From positions 3,038,001 to 3,102,000 of the forward strand of contig NC_135124.1 of the NCBI RefSeq assembly GCF_050908995.1: DNA of 64,000 nt, written 5' to 3'. Shown here one piece after another: positions 60,609-64,000 of this stretch. Both the position numbers and the translations under genes were made by a program. The notes under the pieces are model-generated. The model had not been told where the DNA came from. It worked only from the letters and a program-made list of their open reading frames with translations, and did not search any database. Numbering within the stretch: the first letter of the stretch is position 1; every line of letters begins with the position of its first letter. Source of the stretch: Andrena cerasifolii. Taxonomy: Eukaryota; Arthropoda; Insecta; Hymenoptera; Andrenidae.

Positions 60609-60901
60609 TATAAAAGTGTCCTACATTTATACCAAAACTTATAGAAAAATTAAACGACCCATTTATCCCCATTACCTGGCCCAAACTTCCCCACACAAGG
60701 GAGGTATGGGTCACATAATTACTTTTATAATTTTTATATTTTTAAAAATTTCTTCGGAATAATGAAATGAAATTATGATGGAACATTGATGGTAAAACCT
60801 TACTAATTATAACTGTTCACATTTAGAGCGTGTTTCTCTCTCCTTTTGTTCAATATTAAAAATTAATTGAAATCTGACCCAAACCTATTCACTCTCCCCT
60901 A
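60609..60901. mobile_element. Right-end fragment of the GGGTCAG element
   Basis: Matches 29920-30214 nearly base for base (GGGAGGTATGGGTCACATAA; AATGAAATGAAATTATGATG) and ends CACTCTCCCCTA like it. The left part is missing; it abuts the end of the 58843-60608 element. Confidence 0.85.
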
Positions 60902-60990
60902 TACAAAATTTCAGACAGATTCGTTGCGTAGTTGGGACGTGATAGGGTAACAAACATCCAAACATCCAAACACACTTTCGAATTTATTAT
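60902..60990 (+). mobile_element. Possible non-LTR retrotransposon 3' tail
   Basis: ACAAAATTTCAGACAGATTC, then GGTAACAAACATCC and CACTTTCGAATTTATTATAT, then TTAGTAGGAAG, is the style of RTE-type 3' ends in insects. No coding part is attached, so the call rests on pattern memory only. Confidence 0.35.
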
Positions 60991-62152
60991 ATTAGTAGGA
61001 AGTAGGAAGTTGGATAGTATTATATATAGTATAATTTTATCCTAAAGCAGTGTGAATAGTATTTATTTTGATCGTTATATAAGAACCGTGTTCGTACCTG
61101 TTTCGATAGTAAAGGACGCAGGTACATATTACATGTCTAATCATTTAAAGAAATATACAGTTCGGATAATACAGCTTACGAATAAATAAGAGAACGCTCG
61201 GCTAGTCGAACGTTTAGATTACAGAATCTGGTGTCTAGATAGAGGAAGTTCTACTGTACGTGTTAATTAACATTATATTATAATTATAAACTTAACGGCG
61301 AGCACGCAATACATGCTTCAAACTTTGCCGTAAATTCATCTGGACAACATTCCCCTTGAGCGTAGTGGTAATTAATTTCAAGTGACAACCTTTATTGGGG
61401 GCGCGGGAAACGTTCGCACGAAAGAGACAACAAAATTATGCAGTGACGTGCGTAGCTTTTCATCAGATCATGAAATCAGGTGCGTTTTCACAGAAGGCTG
61501 AGAGCTTAACGAGGTTAATAACGTTTTAATCATGTTGCTTATTAACTACTGTTACTTTCGCTCTCCCCCATCCCCACCTTCTCCTTCACCCTCATGTTCC
61601 ACTCGCGCTTTATCTTCCTCTCTGGAGATAATCGTACTGTTATTGATTCGAAGGAATTTAAATTTCCTGACAGCGTTGCGACCATACTTTGAGAGCTGTG
61701 CAAGCATGAAATTATGCAACGCCGGTACAAAAACGACGACGATAATAGTCACTGATTTTGGTTGAATATTTTCAACATATGTTAACTCCTAAGATGACTT
61801 CTACAGCATTTTAATTCTAGACCCGTTTCAAAATCTTCAAGAACTTAGATATTTTTACACTACCATTTCATTCGCTTACTTGAACAAAATGCATTTACCA
61901 CATAAGATGGCCACCTTTGTGACTTAAACACGAAATATCTTGTTAACTATTAACTTTGGGATATTCTCTTGATAGGATTTATTATCCATTAATTAGGCGG
62001 ATGTATATCATATCGATGGCTTAGTGCACAAAAATATTGGACGTCCACTGTTAACGTTTTCGAGAAAAACATGTTTAAACATGCAACGGTACATAAGATT
62101 CAAGGGCATACAATAAACAAAAATATTATTTTTGAAAAATTTATGAAATAGA
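60991..62152. other. No supported gene
   Basis: Short frames only (for example both strands at 61532-61765), none recognised. Confidence 0.35.
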
Positions 62153-62913
62153 TGGGGTAAGTTGAGGACAGTCGGCTCACCTCATATAAAATGGCTATTA
62201 AAACTAATACTGATATTATTTATTTTGTCAGATTAAACCTAATATGTTCAGAATTTTATGCTGATTCAGAAGAACTGGTCCATATTGGATATTATTTTTT
62301 ATTTAAGACAATATTTGATGTCATGACATCTGACCATCTCTCCTAAGGTGCTAGGAGAGATGGCTCTCGTCGTTAGCAGGTGTGGTTCGCGTCTTTGGAG
62401 AGATGACCCACATAATCATACATGAAAAACCAAGAAAGAAGAAACCAAAATTATTTACAACTACAGATTTATTAAAATTTGATTTGTTCGCGCTAAACAA
62501 GTAAAGAACACATCATACAAAAAGTAAACTACCTACTGGCGATTGGAGATGCAAATGAATACAAAAATGACTAAATAAAATAAATAAACGAAAATAATAA
62601 TAAAAAATAATCCCCCGCCAAATATTATAAATTCAACTGATAGTAGAAAAGTTTAGAAAGTGAGTCATCTCTCACCCACAATTTGAAAGTAAGCCATGTA
62701 GGCCTAATCATAAATACCTACGCCATCTCTCCTTTCTGCAAGGAGAGATGGCCCTCTCGTTAAGTTTGAAAGGAAAGGTTAATATAGTCATTATTAACCT
62801 TTAATGTGATAATCTTAATGATAATCTTATTATCCAAAACATTAAACGAAAATTAATTTAACTAAACTACTGTTTTATAAAAGAGGTTAAACGTAACCTC
62901 AACTTACCTTGTA
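62153..62913. mobile_element. Probable TIR element with GAGAGATGG words
   Basis: GGGGTAAGTTGAGG at 62155 is inverted as CCTCAACTTACCTTG near 62900. Inside, the words GGAGAGATGG or GACCATCTCTCC recur near 62332, 62355, 62394, 62661, 62727 and 62745. The architecture is like the other TA-flanked elements, but the ends are less exact. Confidence 0.5.
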
Positions 62914-64000
62914 TAGCCTATAAATCGGGAAAAATACAGAAAGAAGCGAAATGGCGCTACTCATGCAACAGTTTGGTTTCTAGAGAAGCATTTGGTCTGC
63001 ACTTTAACGCGATTTTACGTGTAGACTATATACGTATACTATAGAGTATAGAGTCTGAACTATAGACTCCACCAAATCTCCTACCGCGTCGACTCGCCTA
63101 GATTTACCCTAAATGTGATTTAAATACAGCATAAGAAAACAGTCGAGATCTATTGGTTGCATATAAAAACTGAAATTTCATGAAAAGTGGACATACAATA
63201 TTTGTGCACTAACTGTAAGCCATCAATATGTGAACTACGTGCAGAGAAAAGCAGTGGTATATTATAAGAACTATTATATATAGAGCACTAAATGAGGATC
63301 GTAATTATCAAAAGACTTCTAATTTCTGTAATTTCGTAATTTCTGTAATACTACCTAAAAACAATAAAATTAATTTCTAAGTACGTAGCAGTATTCACAT
63401 TTGATATTTTTATAATTTTTAACGTAATATAGGGATTTGAGAGCTCACAATAATTTAAGAAAGCAAACAAAGTTATAAGTAATATTGGAATATGTTATGC
63501 AACGAAAAGACAGCTGAAACTCCTTACAAATATTTCAATTTCTTATCAGTTCAAATCAGAAACAATTTGCAAGAATTTAAAATATAATCCTTTTAGATAC
63601 GAGCAATTCGAATATTATTTCAGTTTTGTAAACAATTTTTGTCCACAAAGGGTAAGGGCGTGAATTGGTTAATTAACATTCACAGTATCGCCTATGTGAC
63701 CCTTCGAGGTTGTGCAATCACAATGTCTCTCAATTAACGTAAACATCAATTAACCGCTCTTTGTTTCTACCAAATACGCTATTCTTTTTCTACCTTCATT
63801 TCTTTGTGCACTGTTTTCATATTAATAACATTGTTGAATATTTAATAAATAGGAATAAACCTTATCGCGATGACACATAAAATTAATATTTTTCTCTTTG
63901 CATTGAAAGTCATGGATTCACGAGAAGCTTTTCTGGATATTCGTCAAAGTGCGCTTAATTATTCGTTCGAGCTCTCTTGAGAGACAAGCAGGATTCTATC
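62914..64000. other. No gene seen
   Basis: Plain AT-rich sequence to the window end. Confidence 0.35.

Overview
This window is eukaryotic, most likely an insect chromosome and plausibly a hymenopteran (ant or wasp). The reasons are AT-rich DNA with almost no long open frames, animal-type transposons of many superfamilies (hAT, pogo/Tc1/mariner, TTAA-flanked, Helitron), insect-type copia, gypsy and BEL/Pao retroelement remains, and a SINE with a 5S rRNA head. I found no host protein gene that I can support. Every recognisable coding piece comes from a mobile element, and every one is broken. The window reads as a gene-poor intergenic or deep intronic region made of nested, decayed transposons.

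Layout. 1-9 kb: a low-repeat stretch, a mini-Helitron (1660-1872, minus), a composite MITE (2529-3511), a hairpin MITE (4057-4492), a 160-bp AT-rich tandem array (4741-5534), a decayed ORF from an unclassified multi-copy transposon family (5669-7690, minus) split by a 727-bp MITE, a palindromic MITE (7761-8184) and a second mini-Helitron (8251-8480). 9-17 kb: a hAT element with its target duplication (9195-9825), a Tc1-like element full of internal tandem repeats (10341-11475), a 1.6-kb TIR element holding a TTAA-flanked MITE and a tRNA-like piece (13022-14641), and a 5S-derived SINE with an 11-bp target duplication (16702-16956). 17-25 kb: a Russian-doll stack with a pogo-like element holding a hAT MITE (17791-19014), another TA-flanked element holding a 1.24-kb palindrome (19586-21619), and a 1.9-kb element packed with the palindrome AGACGTCT that itself holds another palindrome (22970-24905). 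28-43 kb: more TA-flanked elements, two hAT elements with 8-bp target duplications and internal microsatellite-like repeats, a recombinase-like pseudogene (35871-36072), a solo LTR with a CTTC duplication (37882-38287) and several long hairpins. 43-55 kb: copia pol (minus), BEL/Pao gag-protease (minus), a tandem array built from a MITE arm, a hAT-like element with a 22-bp minisatellite, and gypsy gag-pol (minus). 55-61 kb: a 2.6-kb foldback element with a transposase C-terminus in its centre, then a TA-flanked element holding a 435-bp three-way-junction palindrome and another hAT element. 61-64 kb: one more TIR element, otherwise plain AT-rich DNA.

Two patterns run through the window. First, a series of TA-flanked elements share one architecture but each repeats its own short terminal word several times in both orientations; one of them still encodes a PHD-type zinc finger like that at the C-terminus of pogo-like transposases. 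Second, long inverted repeats are extremely dense. If transcribed, many of these would fold into hairpin RNA.
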